From Clostridia bacterium (GTDB taxonomy: Bacteria; Bacillota_A; Clostridia; Oscillospirales; CAG-272): a stretch of 6,938 nucleotides of DNA. Shown piece by piece: positions 5,562 through 6,938 of the stretch. The position numbers and the translations under genes were made by a program. Position 1 is the stretch's first letter. Every line of letters begins with the position of its first letter. The DNA is taken from contig JAFVYX010000105.1 of the NCBI GenBank assembly GCA_017500625.1, forward strand, positions 1 through 6,938, read 5' to 3'. The notes under the pieces were generated by a model. It saw nothing but the letters and a program-made list of their open reading frames with translations, ran no database searches and was not told the DNA's origin.

Positions 5562-6146
5562 ATGATGCGTATTATCACAGGGCGGGCGCGCGGCGTAAAG
5601 CTCGACACCCTTGAGGGCGACGCCACCCGACCGACGAGCGAGCGCGTGAAGGGCGCGATCTTTTCCTCTCTGCAATTTGAGCTCGGGGGACGGCGCGTGC
5701 TCGATCTGTTTGCGGGCTCGGGCCAGATGGGCCTGGAGGCCCTTTCGCGCGGAGCGGTATCCTGCACCTTTGCCGATGCCTCACCCGAGGCCATGGCCGT
5801 CATTAAGGAAAACGCCAAGCGCACGGGATTTTTCGGCGATTGCCGTTTTCTGATCAGCGATTATCGCAACGTGATCCGTAAGGCGGCGGGGCGCGATGAG
5901 TACGACCTCATCTTCATTGATCCGCCCTACGCCATGGAGGCGGCGGGCGATGCCGTCTTAAGGATCCTTGAGGCGGGCCTTGCTGCCCGCGGGGCGCTCA
6001 TCGTGACCGAGGCGGGGAGGGCCGACAGCCTGCCCGAGCTGCCCGCGGGGCTTGTGCTCCGCAAGGCGGCGCGCTACTCGGTATCCTACGTAACGATCTA
6101 CGAATGGAGGGGTGAAGGTGAAGGCACTGATGCCGGGGAGCTTTGA
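5562..6146 (+). CDS. rsmD: 16S rRNA (guanine(966)-N(2))-methyltransferase RsmD
   Basis: 194-aa class I methyltransferase that places m2G966 on 16S rRNA using S-adenosylmethionine. The N-terminus MMRIITGRARGVKL with TRPTSERVKGAIFSSL (23-38) is the RsmD signature. The SAM-binding motif I is VLDLFAGSGQMGLEALSRGA (46-65). The catalytic motif is DPPY (120-123, in IFIDPPY). Length fits the family (~180-200 aa). Two ATG codons occur in tandem (5562 and 5565); I take 5562 because GGAG at 5549-5552 is 9 nt before it, against 12 nt for the second. The gene begins 4 nt after the uvrC stop, and its end overlaps coaD by 29 nt, so the three genes are surely cotranscribed. The rsmD-coaD pair is common in Firmicutes. 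Confidence 0.97.
   Translation: MMRIITGRARGVKLDTLEGDATRPTSERVKGAIFSSLQFELGGRRVLDLFAGSGQMGLEALSRGAVSCTFADASPEAMAVIKENAKRTGFFGDCRFLISDYRNVIRKAAGRDEYDLIFIDPPYAMEAAGDAVLRILEAGLAARGALIVTEAGRADSLPELPAGLVLRKAARYSVSYVTIYEWRGEGEGTDAGEL
6106..6112 (+). promoter_or_regulatory. Ribosome binding site deciding the coaD start
   Basis: GGAGGGG lies inside the rsmD coding sequence. The in-frame GTG at 6112 is too close to it (the first G overlaps the site), whereas the GTG at 6118 is 7 nt beyond GGAGG. This favours 6118 as the true start of coaD. Confidence 0.7.
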
Positions 6147-6630
6147 TCCCTGCACACTCGGCCACCTTGATCTTGTTGAGCGCGCGGCGCGAAAGTACCG
6201 CGAGGTGACGGTGGCGGTGTTCATCAATCCCGAAAAGCGCGGACTCTTTCCCTATACCGAGCGCGTGCGCTTTCTCACGCTGGCAACGGCGCATCTTCCG
6301 AACGTCACGGTCACCTTTTCCGACGGTATGGTGGCCGATTACGCGAGGAACGGGGGTTACTCAGCCATTGTCAAGGGTGTGAGAAACGAGACCGACCGCG
6401 CCTACGAGGAAGGCATGGCGATCTACAACTTAGAGCGCGGCGGCGTTCCGACCGTGCTTCTCTCAACGGGCGAGGGGCTTTCGGAGCTTTCCTCTACCGC
6501 GGTGAGAGACGCCCTCCGCGAGGGGCGGTCGCTTCTCGGGCTGGTGCCCGAGGCGGCGGTCGCGGCGGTGACCGAGTCCTATAAAAAATATGGAAAAATC
6601 CCTTGTGGCAAGGAAGAAACCGTGGTATAA
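6118..6630 (+). CDS. coaD: Phosphopantetheine adenylyltransferase CoaD
   Basis: 170-aa nucleotidyltransferase that joins 4'-phosphopantetheine and ATP to make dephospho-CoA, the penultimate step of coenzyme A synthesis. The N-terminus carries PGSFDPCTLGHLD (6-18) with the TLGH version of the (H/T)xGH motif. Further blocks are the FINPEKRGLFPYTERV region (35-50), the VKGVRNETD segment (85-93) with Arg89 kept, and LSSTAVRDAL (124-133), the ISSTxVR-like nucleotide-binding motif. The start is a GTG: 6118 is chosen over 6112 from RBS spacing, and it places PGSFDP at residue 6 as in many bacterial CoaDs. It overlaps rsmD by 29 nt. Some positions differ from well-known CoaDs: Lys86 where Arg88 of the E. 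coli enzyme stands, and DRAYEEG instead of the usual DFEYE. Identity is secure. The 3' end also contains the next gene's promoter. Confidence 0.96.
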   Translation: MKALMPGSFDPCTLGHLDLVERAARKYREVTVAVFINPEKRGLFPYTERVRFLTLATAHLPNVTVTFSDGMVADYARNGGYSAIVKGVRNETDRAYEEGMAIYNLERGGVPTVLLSTGEGLSELSSTAVRDALREGRSLLGLVPEAAVAAVTESYKKYGKIPCGKEETVV

Positions 6631-6631
6631 T
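6603..6631 (+). promoter_or_regulatory. Promoter of the nudF-like gene, inside the end of coaD
   Basis: TTGTGG (6603-6608), a 17-nt spacer, and a perfect TATAAT (6626-6631) preceded by TGG. The -10 box overlaps the coaD stop codon TAA (6628-6630). The predicted start at about 6638 leaves a ~33-nt leader with AAGGAAGGA (6656-6664) as ribosome-binding site, 6 nt before the ATG at 6671. The -35 box is weaker than in the other two promoters here. Confidence 0.75.
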
Positions 6632-6670
6632 AATAGAGTATTACCCTATGATCCCAAGGAAGGACGAGCC

Positions 6671-6938
6671 ATGAAGGACCATACCCCCGAGCTTCTTGAG
6701 AGCTTTGTTTCCCGTGAGGAGATCTTCCACGGTGTGATCGTGCATCTCGTGCGCGATACCGTCACCCTGCCGAACGGCAAGCCCGCCACGCGAGAGACGA
6801 TCCTGCACAACGGCGCGGTGGCGATCGTTCCCCTTTTTGAGGACGGGACGGTTTTGATGGAGTACCAATACCGCTATCCCCTCTCGCGCGTGATCTACGA
6901 GATCCCCGCGGGCAAGCTAGACGGGCCCGACGAGGACC
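6671..6938 (+). CDS. nudF: ADP-ribose pyrophosphatase, NudF-like Nudix hydrolase (5' part only)
   Basis: The first 89 residues are present; the gene leaves the window in frame with no stop. NudF-type enzymes split ADP-ribose into AMP and ribose 5-phosphate. The N-terminal part resembles Bacillus NudF: SREEIFHGVIVHLVRDTV, LPNGKPATRETILH, then NGAVAIVPLFEDGTVLMEYQYR, and IYEIPAGKLD, which is the usual lead-in (vEiPAGkle.GE) to the Nudix box. The Nudix box itself (GX5EX7REUXEEXGU) lies beyond the end, apart perhaps from its first residues, so the catalytic Glu residues cannot be checked. The ATG at 6671 has a strong ribosome-binding site and its own promoter, so the gene probably forms a separate transcription unit that also receives read-through from coaD. 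Confidence 0.87.
   Translation, partial: MKDHTPELLESFVSREEIFHGVIVHLVRDTVTLPNGKPATRETILHNGAVAIVPLFEDGTVLMEYQYRYPLSRVIYEIPAGKLDGPDED

Noticed and set aside
5099..5824. 241-codon open frame on the minus strand across the uvrC-rsmD junction
   Set aside because: Spans two confident + strand genes and has no recognisable domain.
1..6938. Mobile elements, CRISPR arrays, tRNA/rRNA genes, toxin-antitoxin or defence genes
   Set aside because: None could be recognised on either strand. The window is filled by conserved genes in one direction with short gaps.

Overview
This is an ordinary bacterial chromosomal segment, GC-rich by eye (no composition was computed) and densely coded on the + strand only. 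It carries conserved housekeeping genes plus one lineage-specific membrane protein. The protein signatures point to a GC-rich member of the Clostridia (Oscillospirales or Christensenellales-like). These are a Firmicutes-type HPr with a regulatory serine, a UvrC of clostridial style, a NudF-like Nudix protein, the rsmD-coaD pair, and extended -10 promoters. The taxonomic placement is inference from memory; no search was possible.

Layout. Positions 1-47 cannot be assigned. A promoter (48-76) drives rimM (83-598), which overlaps trmD (588-1340). A 37-nt gap leads to a large multi-pass membrane protein of the O-antigen ligase/Wzy type (1378-3258), in the place where rplS often follows trmD. A weak hairpin lies at its stop codon. 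A near-consensus promoter (3292-3320) then starts a gene for an HPr-family phosphocarrier (3353-3640), which is followed by a perfect 14-bp intrinsic-terminator hairpin (3658-3696). Directly behind it come uvrC (3722-5557), rsmD (5562-6146) and coaD (6118-6630), tightly packed or overlapping. A third promoter (6603-6631) lies inside the 3' end of coaD and drives a NudF-like ADP-ribose pyrophosphatase gene (from 6671) that runs off the window.

How the genes relate. RimM, TrmD and RsmD serve ribosome maturation and RNA methylation. UvrC is the nuclease of nucleotide excision repair. CoaD makes dephospho-CoA. NudF would hydrolyse ADP-ribose. HPr links to sugar-PTS or carbon regulation. They share transcription units more than a pathway.

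No phage, insertion sequence, CRISPR array, tRNA, rRNA or defence system is visible, and I found no convincing new multi-gene system. The most notable points are an in-frame one-residue insertion (Pro) right after the active-site His of the HPr protein, a probably leaderless rimM transcript, a strong terminator only 25 nt before a uvrC that has no visible promoter of its own, a promoter whose -10 box spans the coaD stop codon, and a ligase-like protein that lacks the His usually found in its signature motif.
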